Below are positions 22,430 through 35,469 of a DNA stretch of 64,000 nucleotides, piece after piece. The position numbers and the translations under genes were made by a program. How positions within the stretch are numbered: the stretch's first letter is position 1; each line of letters begins with the position of its first letter. Source of the stretch: Micromussa lordhowensis (lineage: Eukaryota; Cnidaria; Anthozoa; Scleractinia; Lobophylliidae); contig CAXHUQ010000542.1 of assembly GCA_964020085.1 (NCBI GenBank), positions 301,918-365,917 of the forward strand, written 5' to 3'. The notes beneath the pieces were generated by a model, which saw only the letters and a program-made list of their open reading frames with translations, ran no database searches and was not told the origin of the DNA.

Positions 22430-23878
22430 TTGCTGCAAACCGCATCTTTCAAAGTGCCCGCAAAGCCGAGCTATGGCAAATTTGGCAAGGACACCCTCAT
22501 CGCGCGTTTTCTGAAATTCTGCAAAGTTGCGACCAAGGGAAACTCCCCTCAAAAGAAGGCCACAAAAAACACCCTGGCGCAAATGCCATCACCTCGTAAT
22601 TACAATGCACTTAAAGTGCCATCCTAGCACAACATTTTGCTGCAAACCGCATCTTTCAAAGTGCCCGCAAAGCCGAGCTATGGCAAATTTGGCAAGGACA
22701 CCCTCATCGCGCGTTTTCTGAAATTCTGCAAAGTTGCGACCAAGGGAAACTCCCCTCAAAAGAAGGCCACAAAAAACACCCTGGCGCAAATGCCATCACC
22801 TCCTAATTACAATGCACTTAAAGTGCCATCCTAGCACAACATTTTGCTGCAAACCGCATCTTTCAAAGTGCCCGCAAAGCCGAGCTATGGCAAATTTGGC
22901 AAGGACACCCTCATCGCGCGTTTTCTGAAATTCTGCAAAGTTGCGACCAAGGGAAACTCCCCTCAAAAGAAGGCCACAAAAAACACCCTGGCGCAAATGC
23001 CATCACCTCCTAATTACAACGCACTTAATGTGCCATCCTAGCACAACATTTTGCTGCAAACCGCATCTTTCAAAGTGCCCGCAAAGCCGAGCTATGGCAA
23101 ATTTTGCAAGGACACCCTCATCGCGCGTTTTCTGAAATTCTGCAAAGTTGCGACCAAGGGAAACTCCCCTCAAAAGAAGGCCACAAAAAACACCCTGGCG
23201 CAAATGCCATCACCTCCTAATTACAATGCACTTAAAGTGCCATCCTAGCACAACATTTTGCTGCAAACCGCATCTTTCAAAGTGCCCGCAAAGCCGAGCT
23301 ATGGCAAATTTTGCAAGGACACCCTCATCGCGCGTTTTCTGAAATTCTGCAAAGTTGCGACCAAGGGAAACTCCCCTCAAAAGAAGGCCACAAAAAACAC
23401 CCTGGCGCAAATGCCATCACCTCCTAATTACAATGCACTTAAAGTGCCATCCTAGCACAACATTTTGCTGCAAACCGCATCTTTCAAAGTGCCCGCAAAG
23501 CCGAGCTATGGCAAATTTGGCAAGGACACCCTCATCGCGCGTTTTCTGAAATTCTGCAAAGTTGCGACCAAGGGAAACTCCCCTCAAAAGAAGGCCACAA
23601 AAAACACCCTGGCGCAAATGCCATCACCTCCTAATTACAATGCACTTAAAGTGCCATCCTAGCACAACATTTTGCTGCAAACCGCATCTTTCAAAGTGCC
23701 CGCAAAGCCGAGCTATGGCAAATTTGGCAAGGACACCCTCATCGCGCGTTTTCTGAAATTCTGCAAAGTTGCGACCAAGGGAAACTCCCCTCAAAAGAAG
23801 GCCACAAAAAACACCCTGGCGCAAATGCCATCACCTCCTAATTACAATGCACTTAAAGTGCCATCCTAGCACAACATT

Positions 23879-25534
23879 TTGCTGCAAACCGCATCTTTCA
23901 AAGTGCCCGCAAAGCCGAGCTATGGCAAATTTGGCAAGGACACCCTCATCGCGCGTTTTCTGAAATTCTGCAAAGTTGCGACCAAGGGAAACTCCCCTCA
24001 AAAGAAGGCCACAAAAAACACCCTGGCGCAAATGCCATCACCTCCTTATTACAATGCACTTAAAGTGCCATCTTAGCACAACATTTTGCTGCAAACCGCA
24101 TCTTTCAAAGTGTCCGCAAAGCCGAGCTATGGCAAATTTGGCAAGGACACCCTCATCGCGCGTTTTCTGAAATTCTGCAAAGTTGCGACCAAGGGAAACT
24201 CCCCTCAAAAGAAGGCCACAAAAAACAACCTGACGCAAATGCCATCACCTCTTAATTACAATGCACTTAAAGTGCCATCCTAGCACAACATTTTGCTGCA
24301 AACCGCATCTTTCAAAGTGCCCGCAAAGCCGAGCTATGGCAAATTTGGCAAGGACACCCTCATCGCGCGTTTTCTGAAATTCTGCAAAGTTGCGACCAAG
24401 GGAAACTCCCCTCAAAAGAAGGCCACAAAAAACACCCTGGCGCAAATGCCATCACCTCCTAATTACAATGCACTTAAAGTGCCATCCTAGCACAACATTT
24501 TCCTGCAAACCGCATCTTGCAAAGTGCCCGCAAAGCCGAGCTATGGCAAATTTGGCAAGGACACCCTCATCGCGCGTTTTCTGAAATTCTGCAAAGTTGC
24601 GACCAAGGGAAACTCCCCTCAAAAGAAGGCCACAAAAAACACCCTGGCGCAAATGCCATCACCTCCTAATTACAACGCACTTAAAGTGCCATCCTAGCAC
24701 AACATTTTGCTGCAAACCGCATCTTTCAAAGTGCCCGCAAAGCCGAGCTATGGCAAATTTTGCAAGGACACCCTCATCGCGCGTTTTCTGAAATTCTGCA
24801 AAGTTGCGACCAAGGGAAACTCCCCTCAAAAGAAGGCCACAAAAAACACCCTGGCGCAAATGCCATCACCTCCTAATTACAATGCACTTAAAGTGCCATC
24901 CTAGCACAACATTTTGCTGCAAACCGCATCTTTCAAAGTGCCCGCAAAGCCGAGCTATGGCAAATTTGGCAAGGACACCCTCATCGCGCGTTTTCTGAAA
25001 TTCTGCAAAGTTGCGACCAAGGGAAACTCCCCTCAAAAGAAGGCCACAAAAAACACCCTGGCGCAAATGCCATCACCTCCTAATTACAATGCACTTAAAG
25101 TGCCATCCTAGCACAACATTTTGCTGCAAACCGCATCTTTCAAAGTGCCCGCAAAGCCGAGCTATGGCAAATTTGGCAAGGACACCCTCATCGCGCGTTT
25201 TCTGAAATTCTGCAAAGTTGCGACCAAGGGAAACTCCCCTCAAAAGAAGGCCACAAAAAACACCCTGGCGCAAATGCCATCACCTCCTAATTACAATGCA
25301 CTTAAAGTGCCATCCTAGCACAACATTTTGCTGCAAACCGCATCTTTCAAAGTGCCCGCAAAGCCGAGCTATGGCAAATTTGGCAAGGACACCCTCATCG
25401 CGCGTTTTCTGAAATTCTGCAAAGTTGCGACCAAGGGAAACTCCCCTCAAAAGAAGGCCACAAAAAACACCCTGGCGCAAATGCCATCACCTCCTAATTA
25501 CAATACACTTAAAGTGCCATCCTAGCACAACATT
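23879..25534. repeat. 15-mer HOR, copy 2, recognisable part (8 monomers)
   Basis: Repeats the markers of 20774-22429 in order, with two differences. The second unit also has 'ctcttaatt'. The fifth unit (24707) has 'attttgcaagg', preceded by 'aacgcactt', features of the 23051 unit and not of its counterpart at 21602. Confidence 0.85.
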
Positions 25535-26155
25535 TTGCTGCAAACCGCATCTTTCAAAGTGCCCGCAAAGCCGAGCTATGGCAAATTTGGCAAGGACACC
25601 CTCATCGCGCGTTTTCTGAAATTCTGCAAAGTTGCGACCAAGGGAAACTCCCCTCAAAAGAAGGCCACAAAAAACACCCTGGCGCAAATGCCATCACCTC
25701 CTAATTACAATGCACTTAAAGTGCCATTTTAGCACAACATTTTGCTGCAAACCGCATCTTTCAAAGTGCCCGCAAAGCCGAGCTATGGCAAATTTGGCAA
25801 GGACACCCTCATCGCGCGTTTTCTGAAATTCTGCAAAGTTGCGACCAAGGGAAACTCCCCTCAAAAGAAGGCCACAAAAAACACCCTGGCGCAAATGCCA
25901 TCACCTCCTAATTACAATGCACTTAAAGTGCCATCCTAGCACAACATTTTGCTGCAAACCGCATCTTTCAAAGTGCCCGCAAAGCCGAGCTATGGCAAAT
26001 TTGGCAAGGACACCCTCATCGCGCGTTTTCTGAAATTCTGCAAAGTTGCGACCAAGGGAAACTCCCCTCAAAAGAAGGCCACAAAAAACACCCTGGCGCA
26101 AATGCCATCACCTCCTAATTACAATGCACTTAAAGTGCCATCCTAGCACAACATT

Positions 26156-27604
26156 TTGCTGCAAACCGCATCTTTCAAAGTGCCCGCAAAGCCGAGCTAT
26201 GGCAAATTTGGCAAGGACACCCTCATCGCGCGTTTTCTGAAATTCTGCAAAGTTGCGACCAAGGGAAACTCCCCTCAAAAGAAGGCCACAAAAAACGCCC
26301 TGGCGCAAATGCTATCACCTCCTAATTACAATGCACTTAAAGTGCCATCCTAGCACAACATTTTGCTGCAAACCGCATCTTTCAAAGTGCCCGCAAAGCC
26401 GAGCTATGGCAAATTTGGCAAGGACACCCTCATCGCGCGTTTTCTGAAATTCTGCAAAGTTGCGACCAAGGGAAACTTCCTTCAAAAGAAGGCCACAAAA
26501 AACACCCTGGCGCAAATGCCATCACCTCCTAATTACAATGCACTTAAAGTGCCATCCTAGCACAACATTTTGCTGCAAACCGCATCTTTCAAAGTGCCCG
26601 CAAAGCCGAGCTATGGCAAATTTGGCAAGGACACCCTCATCGCGCGTTTTCTGAAATTCTGCAAAGTTGCGACCAAGGGAAACTCCCCTCAAAAGAAGGC
26701 CACAAAAAACACCCTGGCGCAAATGCCATCACCTCCTAATTACAATGCACTTAAAGTGCCATCCTAGCACAACATTTTGCTGCAAACCGCATCTTTCAAA
26801 GTGCCCGCAAAGGCGAGCTATGGCAAATTTGGCAAGGACACCCTCATTGCGCGTTTTCTGAAATTCTGCAAAGTTGCGACCAAGGGAAACTCCCCTCAAA
26901 AGAAGGCCACAAAAAACACCCTGGCGCAAATGCCATCACCTCCTAATTACAATGCACTTAAAGTGCCATCCTAGCACAACATTTTGCTGCAAACCGCATC
27001 TTTCAAAGTGCCCGCAAGGCCGAGCTATGGCAAATTTGGCAAGGACACCCTCATCGCGCGTTTTCTGAAATTCTGCAAAGTTGCGACCAAGGGAAACTCC
27101 CCTCAAAAGAAGGCCACAAAAAACACGCTGGCGCAAATGCCATCACCTCCTAATTACAATGCACTTAAAGTGCCATCCTAGCACAACATTTTGCTGCAAA
27201 CCGCATCTTTCAAAATGCCCGCAAAGCCGAGCTATGGCAAATTTGGCAAGGACACCCTCATCGCGCGTTTTCTGAAATTCTGCAAAGTTGCGACCAAGGG
27301 AAACTCCCCTCAAAAGAAGGCCACAAAAAACACCCTGGCGCAAATGCCATCACCTCCTAATTACAATGAACTTAAAGTGCCATCCTAGCACAACATTTTG
27401 CTGCAAACCGCATCTTTCAAAGTGCCCGCAAAGCCGAGCTATGGCAAATTTGGCAAGGACACCCTCATCGCGCGTTTTCTGAAATTCTGCAAAGTTGCGA
27501 CCAAGGGAAACTTCCCTCAAAAGAAGGCCACAAAAAACACCCTGGCGCAAATGCCATCACCTCTTAATTACAATGCACTTAAAGTGTTATCCTAGCACAA
27601 CATT
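26156..27604. repeat. 28-mer-offset segment, copy 1 (7 monomers)
   Basis: Markers: 'atgctatc', a unit with C-to-T in the 'cctcaaaag' run ('ccttcaaaag'), an unmarked unit, 'aaaggcgagc' with 'cattgcgcg', 'gcaaggccg' with 'cacgctgg', one further unit, then 'acttccctc' with 'ctcttaatt' and 'gtgttatcc'. The series recurs 5796 bp (28 x 207) downstream at 31952-33400. This is the first appearance of the MLSP/NSLQ/LRVF/ARP variant order (named from the frame starting at the TTG) that dominates the rest of the window. Confidence 0.8.
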
Positions 27605-28432
27605 TTGCTGCAAACCGCATCTTTCAAAGTGCCCGCAAAGCCGAGCTATTGCAAATTTGGCAAGGACACCCTCATCGCGCGTTTTCTGAAATTCTGCAAA
27701 GTTGCGACCAAGGGAAACTCCCCTCAAAAGAAGGCCACAAAAAACACCCTGGCGCAAATGCCATCACCTCCTAATTACAATGCACTTAAAGAGCCATCCT
27801 AGCACAACATTTTGCTGCAAACCGCATCTTTCAAAGTGCCCGCAAAGCCGAGCTATGGCAAATTTGGCAAGGACACCCTCATCGCGCGTTTTCTGAAATT
27901 CTGCAAAGTTGCGACCAAGGGAAACTTCCCTCAAATGAAGGCCACAAAAAACACCCTGGCGCAAATGCCATCACCTCTTAATTACAATGCACTTAAAGTG
28001 TTATCCTAGCACAACATTTTGCTGCAAACCGCATCTTTCAAAGTGCTCGCAAAGCCGAGCTATGGCAAATTTGGCAAGGACACCCTCATCGCGCGTTTTC
28101 TGAAATTCTGCAAAGTTGCGACCAAGGGAAACTCCCCTCAAAAGAAGGCCACAAAAAACACCCTGGCGCAAATGCCATCACCTACTAATTACAATGCACT
28201 TAAAGAGCCATCCTAGCACAACATTTTGCTGCAAACCGCATCTTTCAAAGTGCCCGCAAAGCCGAGCTATGGCAAATTTGGCAAGGACACCCTCATCGCG
28301 CGTTTTCTGAAATTCTGCAAAGTTGCGACCAAGGGAAACTTCCCTCAAAAGAAGGCCACAAAAAACACCCTGTCGCAAATGCCATCACCTCTTAATTACA
28401 ATGCACTTAAAGTGTTATCCTAGCACAACATT
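27398..28432. repeat. Dimeric HOR (414-bp period)
   Basis: Two variant monomers alternate. One has 'acttccctc', 'ctcttaatt' and 'gtgttatcc' (27398, 27812, 28226). The other has 'aaagagcc' (27605, 28019). The period is two monomers. A related but scrambled run occurs at 33194-34435. Confidence 0.78.
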
Positions 28433-31400
28433 TTGCTGCAAACCGCATCTTTCAAAGTGCCCGCAAAGCCGAGCTATGGCAAATTTGGCAAGGACACCCT
28501 CATCGCGCGTTTTCTGAAATTCTGCAAAGTTGCGACCAAGGGAAACTTCCCTCAAAAGAAGGCCACAAAAAACACCCTGGCGCAAATGCCATCACCTCCT
28601 AATTACAATGCACTTAAAGTGCCATCCTAGCACAACATTTTGCTGCAAACCGCATCTTTCAAAGTGCCCGCAAAGCCGAGCTATGGCAAATTTGGCAAGG
28701 ACACCCTCATCGCGCGTTTTCTGAAATTCTGCAAAGTTGCGACCAAGGGAAACTCCCCTCAAAAGAAGGCCACAAAAAACACCCTGGCGCAAATGCCATC
28801 ACCTCCTAATTACAATGCACTTAAAGTGCCATCCTAGCACAACATTTTGCTGCAAACCGCATCTTTCAAAGTGCCCGCAAAGCCGAGCTATGGCAAATTT
28901 GGCAAGGACACCCTCATCGCGCGTTTTCTGAAATTCTGCAAAGTTGCGACCAAGGGAAACTCCCCTCAAAAGAAGGCCACAAAAAACACCCTGGCGCAAA
29001 TGCCATCACCTCCTAATTACAATGCACTTAAAGTGCCATCCTAGCACAACATTTTGCTGCAAACCGCATCTTTCAAAGTGCCCGCAAAGCCGAGCTATGG
29101 CAAATTTGGCAAGGACACCCTCATCGCGCGTTTTCTGAAATTCTGCAAAGTTGAGACCAAGGGAAACTCCCCTCAAAAGAAGGCCACAAAAGACACCCTG
29201 GCGCAAATGCCATCACCTCCTAATTACAATGCACTTAAAGTGCCATCCTAGCACAACATTTTGCTGCAAACCGCATCTTTCAAAGTGCCCGCAAAGCCGA
29301 GCTATGGCAAATTTGGCAAGGACACCCTCATCGCGCGTTTTCTGAAATTCTGCAAAGTTGCGACCAAGGGAAACTCCCCTCAAAAGAAGGCCACAAAAAA
29401 CACCCTGGCGCAAATGCCATCACCTCCTAATTACAATGCACTTAAAGTGCCATCCTAGCACAACATTTTGCTGCAAACCGCATCTTTCAAAGTGCCCGCA
29501 AAGCCGAGCTATGGCAAATTTGGCAAGGACACCCTCATCGCGCGTTTTCTGAAATTCTGCAAAGTTGCGACCAAGGGAAACTCCCCTCAAAAGAAGGCCA
29601 CAAAAAACACCCTGGCGCAAATGCCATCACCTCCTAATTACAATGTACTTAAAGTGCCATCCTAGCACAACATTTTGCTGCAAACCGCATCTTTCAAAGT
29701 GCCCGCAAAGCCGAGCTATGGCAAATTTGGCAAGGACACCCTCATCGCGCGTTTTCTGAAATTCTGCAAAGTTGCGACCAAGGGAAACTCCCCTCAAAAG
29801 AAGGCCACAAAAAACACCCTGGCGCAAATGCCATCACCTCCTAATTACAATACACTTAAAGTGCCATCCTAGCACAACATTTTGCTGCAAACCGCATCTT
29901 TCAAAGTGCCCGCAAAGCCGAGCTATGGCAAATTTGGCAAGGACACCCTCATCGCGCGTTTTCTGAAATTCTGCAAAGTTGCGACCAAGGGAAACTCCCC
30001 TCAAAAGAAGGCCACAAAAAACACCCTGGCGCAAATGCCATCACCTCCTAATTACAATGCACTTAAAGTGCCATCCTAGCACAACATTTTGCTGCAAACC
30101 GCATCTTTCAAAGTGCCCGCAAAGCCGAGCTATGGCAAATTTGGCAAGGACACCCTCATCGCGCGTTTTCTGAAATTCTGCAAAGTTGCGACCAAGGGAA
30201 ACTCCCCTCAAAAGAAGGCCACAAAAAACACCCTGGCGCAAATGCCATCACCTCCTAATTACAATGCACTTAAAGTGCCATCCTAGCACAACATTTTGCT
30301 GCAAACCGCATCTTTCAAAGTGCCCGCAAAGCCGAGCTATGGCAAATTTGGCAAGGACACCCTCATCGCGCGTTTTCTGAAATTCTGCAAAGTTGCGACC
30401 AAGGGAAACTCCCCTCAAAAGAAGGCCACAAAAAACACCCTGGCGCAAATGCCATCACCTCCTAATTACAATGCACTTAAAGTGCCATCCTAGCACAACA
30501 TTTTGCTGCAAACCGCATCTTTCAAAGTGCCCGCAAAGCCGAGCTATGGCAAATTTGGCAAGGACACCCTCATCGCGCGTTTTCTGAAATTCTGCAAAGT
30601 TGCGACCAAGGGAAACTCCCCTCAAAAGAAGGCCACAAAAAACACCCTGGCGCAAATGCCATCACCTCCTAATTACAATACACTTAAAGTGCCATCCTAG
30701 CACAACATTTTGCTGCAAACCGCATCTTTCAAAGTGCCCGCAAAGCCGAGCTATGGCAAATTTGGCAAGGACACCCTCATCGCGCGTTTTCTGAAATTCT
30801 GCAAAGTTGCGACCAAGGGAAACTCCCCTCAAAAGAAGGCCACAAAAAACACCCTGGCGCAAATGCCATCACCTCCTAATTACAATGCACTTAAAGTGCC
30901 ATCCTAGCACAACATTTTGCTGCAAACCGCATCTTTCAAAGTGCCCGCAAAGCCGAGCTATGGCAAATTTGGCAAGGACACCCTCATCGCGCGTTTTCTG
31001 AAATTCTGCAAAGTTGCGACCAAGGGAAACTCCCCTCAAAAGAAGGCCACAAAAAACACCCTGGCGCAAATGCCATCACCTCCTAATTACAATGCACTTA
31101 AAGTGCCATCCTAGCACAACATTTTGCTGCAAACCGCATCTTTCAAAGTGCCCGCAAAGCCGAGCTATGGCAAATTTGGCAAGGACACCCTCATCGCGCG
31201 TTTTCTGAAATTCTGCAAAGTTGCGACCAAGGGAAACTCCCCTCAAAAGAAGGCCACAAAAAACACCCTGGCGCAAATGCCATCCCCTCCTAATTACAAC
31301 GCACTTAAAGTGCCATCCTAGCACAACATTTTGCTGCAAACCGCATCTTTCAAAGTGCCCGCAAAGCCGAGCTATGGCAAATTTTGCAAGGACACCCTCA

Positions 31401-31951
31401 TCGCGCGTTTTCTGAAATTCTGCAAAGTTGCGACCAAGGGAAACTCCCCTCAAAAGAAGGCCACAAAAAACACCCTGGCGCAAATGCCATCACCTCCTAA
31501 TTACAATGCACTTAAAGTGCCATCCTAGCACAACATTTTGCTGCAAACCGCATCTTTCAAAGTGCCCGCAAAGCCGAGCTATGGCAAATTTGGCAAGGAC
31601 ACCCTCATCGCGCGTTTTCTGAAATTCTGCAAAGTTGCGACCAAGGGAAACTCCCCTCAAAAGAAGGCCACAAAAAACACCCTGGCGCAAATGCCATCAC
31701 CTCCTAATTACAATGCACTTAAAGTGCCATCCTAGCACAACATTTTGCTGCAAACCGCATCTTTCAAAGTGCCCGCAAAGCCGAGCTATGGCAAATTTGG
31801 CAAGGACACCCTCATCGCGCGTTTTCTGAAATTCTGCAAAGTTGCGACCAAGGGAAACTTCCCTCAAAAGAAGGCCACAAAAAACACCCTGGCGCAAATG
31901 CCATCACCTCCTAATTACAATGCACTTAAAGTGCCATCCTAGCACAACATT

Positions 31952-33400
31952 TTGCTGCAAACCGCATCTTTCAAAGTGCCCGCAAAGCCGAGCTATGGCA
32001 AATTTGGCAAGGACACCCTCATCGCGCGTTTTCTGAAATTCTGCAAAGTTGCGACCAAGGGAAACTCCCCTCAAAAGAAGGCCACAAAAAACACCCTGGT
32101 GCAAATGCTATCACCTCCTAATTACAATGTACTTAAAGTGCCATCCTAGCACAACATTTTGCTGCAAACCGCATCTTTCAAAGTGCCCGCAAAGCCGAGC
32201 TATGGCAAATTTGGCAAGGACACCCTCATCGCGCGTTTTCTGAAATTCTGCAAAGTTGCGACCAAGGGAAACTCCCTTCAAAAGAAGGCCACAAAAAACA
32301 CCCTGGCGCAAATGCCATCACCTCCTAATTACAATGCACTTAAAGTGCCATCCTAGCACAACATTTTGCTGCAAACCGCATCTTTCAAAGTGCCCGCAAA
32401 GCCGAGCTATGGCAAATTTGGCAAGGACACCCTCATCGCGCGTTTTCTGAAATTCTGCAAAGTTGCGACCAAGGGAAACTCCCCTCAAAAGAAGGCCACA
32501 AAAAACACCCTGGCGCAAATGCCATCACCTCCTAATTACAATGCACTTAAAGTGCCATCCTAGCACAACATTTTGCTGCAAACCGCATCTTTCAAAGTGC
32601 CCGCAAAGGCGAGCTATGGCAAATTTGGCAAGGACACCCTCATTGCGCGTTTTCTGAAATTCTGCAAAGTTGCGACCAAGGGAAACTCCCCTCAAAAGAA
32701 GGCCACAAAAAACACCCTGGCGCAAATGCCATCACCTCGTAATTACAGTGCACTTAAAGTGCCATCCTAGCACAACATTTTGCTGCAAACCGCATCTTTC
32801 AAAGTGCCCGCAAGGCCGAGCTATGGCAAATTTGGCAAGGACACCCTCATCGCGCGTTTTCTGAAATTCTGCAAAGTTGCGACCAAGGGAAACTCCCCTC
32901 AAAAGAAGGCCACAAAAAACACGCTGGCGCAAATGCTATCACCTCCTAATTACAATGCACTTAAAGTGCCATCCTAGCACAACATTTTGCTGCAAACCGC
33001 ATCTTTCAAAGTGCCCGCAAAGCCGAGCTATGGCAAATTTGGCAAGGACACCCTCATCGCGCGTTTTCTGAAATTCTGCAAAGTTGCGACCAAGGGAAAC
33101 TCCCCTCAAAAGAAGGCCACAAAAAACACCCTGGCGCAAATGCCATCACCTCTTAATTACAATGCACTTAAAGTGCCATCCTAGCACAACATTTTGCTGC
33201 AAACCGCATCTTTCAAAGTGCCCGCAAAGCCGAGCTATGGCAAATTTGGCAAGGACACCCTCATCGCGCGTTTTCTGAAATTCTGCAAAGTTGCGACCAA
33301 GGGAAACTTCCCTCAAAAGAAGGCCACAAAAAACACCCTGGCGCAAATGCCATCACCTCTTAATTACAATGCACTTAAAGTGTTATCCTAGCACAACATT
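31952..33400. repeat. 28-mer-offset segment, copy 2 (7 monomers)
   Basis: Same marker order as 26156-27604, with private changes 'ctggtgc' and 'aatgtactt' (31952 unit), 'ctcgtaattacagtg' (32573 unit), 'atgctatc' (32780 unit) and 'ctcttaatt' (32987 unit). Confidence 0.8.
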
Positions 33401-35263
33401 TTGCTGCAAACCGCATCTTTCAAAGTGCCCGCAAAGCCGAGCTATGGCAAATTTGGCAAGGACACCCTCATCGCGCGTTTTCTGAAATTCTGCAAAGTTG
33501 CGACCAAGGGAAACTCCCCTCAAAAGAAGGCCACAAAAAACACCCTGGCGCAAATGCCATCACCTCCTAATTACAATGCACTTAAAGTGCCATCCTAGCA
33601 CAACATTTTGCTGCAAACCGCATCTTTCAAACTGCCCGCAAAGCCGAGCTATGGCAAATTTGGCAAGGACACCCTCATCGCGCGTTTTCTGAAATTCTGC
33701 AAAGTTGCGACCAAGGGAAACTTCCCTCAAAAGAAGGCCACAAAAAACACCCTGGCGCAAATGCCATCACCTCTTAATTACAATGCACTTAAAGTGTTAT
33801 CCTAGCACAACATTTTGCTGCAAACCGCATCTTTCAAAGTGCCCGCAAAGCCGAGCTATGGCAAATTTGGCAAGGACACCCTCATCGCGCGTTTTCTGAA
33901 ATTCTGCAAAGTTGCGACCAAGGGAAACTCCCCTCAAAAGAAGGCCACAAAAAACACCCTGGCGCAAATGCCATCACCTCTTAATTACAATGCACTTAAA
34001 GTGTTATCCTAGCACAACATTTTGCTGCAAACCGCATCTTTCAAAGTGCCCGCAAAGCCGAGCTATGGCAAATTTGGCAAGGACACCCTCATCGCGCGTT
34101 TTCTGAAATTCTGCAAAGTTGCGACCAAGGGAAACTCCCCTCAAAAGAAGGCCACAAAAAACACCCTGGCGCAAATGCCATCACCTCCTAATTACAATGC
34201 ACTTAAAGAGCCATCCTAGCACAACATTTTGCTGCAAACCGCATCTTTCAAAGTGCCCGCAAAGCCGAGCTATGGCAAATTTGGCAAGGACACCCTCATC
34301 GCGCGTTTTCTGAAATTCTGCAAAGTTGCGACCAAGGGAAACTTCCCTCAAAAGAAGGCCACAAAAAACACCCTGGCGCAAATGCCATCACCTCCTAATT
34401 ACAATGCACTTAAAGTGCCATCCTAGCACAACATTTTGCTGCAAACCGCATCTTTCAAAGTGCCCGCAAAGCCGAGCTATGGCAAATTTGGCAAGGACAC
34501 CCTCATCGCGCGTTTTCTGAAATTCTGCAAAGTTGCGACCAAGGGAAACTCCCCTCAAAAGAAGGCCACAAAAAAAACCCTGGCGCAAATGCTATCACCT
34601 CCTAATTACAATGCACTTAAAGTGCCATCCTAGCACAACATTTTGCTGCAAACCGCATCTTTCAAAGTGCCCGCAAAGCCGAGCTATGGCAAATTTGGCA
34701 AGGACACCCTCATCGCGCGTTTTCTGAAATTCTGCAAAGTTGCGACCAAGGGAAACTCCCTTCAAAAGAAGGCCACAAAAAACACCCTGGCGCAAATGCC
34801 ATCACCTCCTAATTACAATGCACTTAAAGTGCCATCCTAGCACAACATTTTGCTGCAAACCGCATCTTTCAAAGTGCCCGCAAAGCCGAGCTATGGCAAA
34901 TTTGGCAAGGACACCCTCATCGCGCGTTTTCTGAAATTCTGCAAAGTTGCGACCAAGGGAAACTTCCCTCAAAAGAAGGCCACAAAAAACACCCTGGCGC
35001 AAATGCCATCACCTCTTAATTACAATGCGCTTAAAGTGCCATCCTAGCACAACATTTTGCTGCAAACCGCATCTTTCAAAGTGCCCGCAAAGCCGAGCTA
35101 TGGCAAATTTGGCAAGGACACCCTCATCGCGCGTTTTCTGAAATTCTGCAAAGTTGCGATTAAGGGAAACTCCCCTCAAAAGAAGGCCACAAACAACACC
35201 CTGGCGCAAATGCCATCACCTCCTAATTACAATGCACTTAAAGAGCCATCTTAGCACAACATT

Positions 35264-35469
35264 TTGCTGCAAACCGCATCTTTCAAAGTGCCCGCAAAGC
35301 CGAGCTATGGCAAATTTGGCAAGGACACCCTCATCGCGCGTTTTCTGAAATTCTGCAAAGTTGCAACAAGGGAAACTTCCCTCAAAAGAAGGCCACAAAA
35401 AACACCCTGGCGCAAATGCCATCACCTCCTAATTACAATGCACTTAAAGTGCCATCCTAGCACAACATT
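35264..35469. repeat. 206-bp 'gttgcaacaagg' monomer, copy 1
   Basis: A one-base deletion plus substitution replaces 'gttgcgaccaagg' with 'gttgcaacaagg', and 'acttccctc' is also present. It is always the last unit of the Z module. The same change is found at 44785, 47682, 49337 and 51613, so it marks five copies of one ancestral monomer. Confidence 0.9.
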
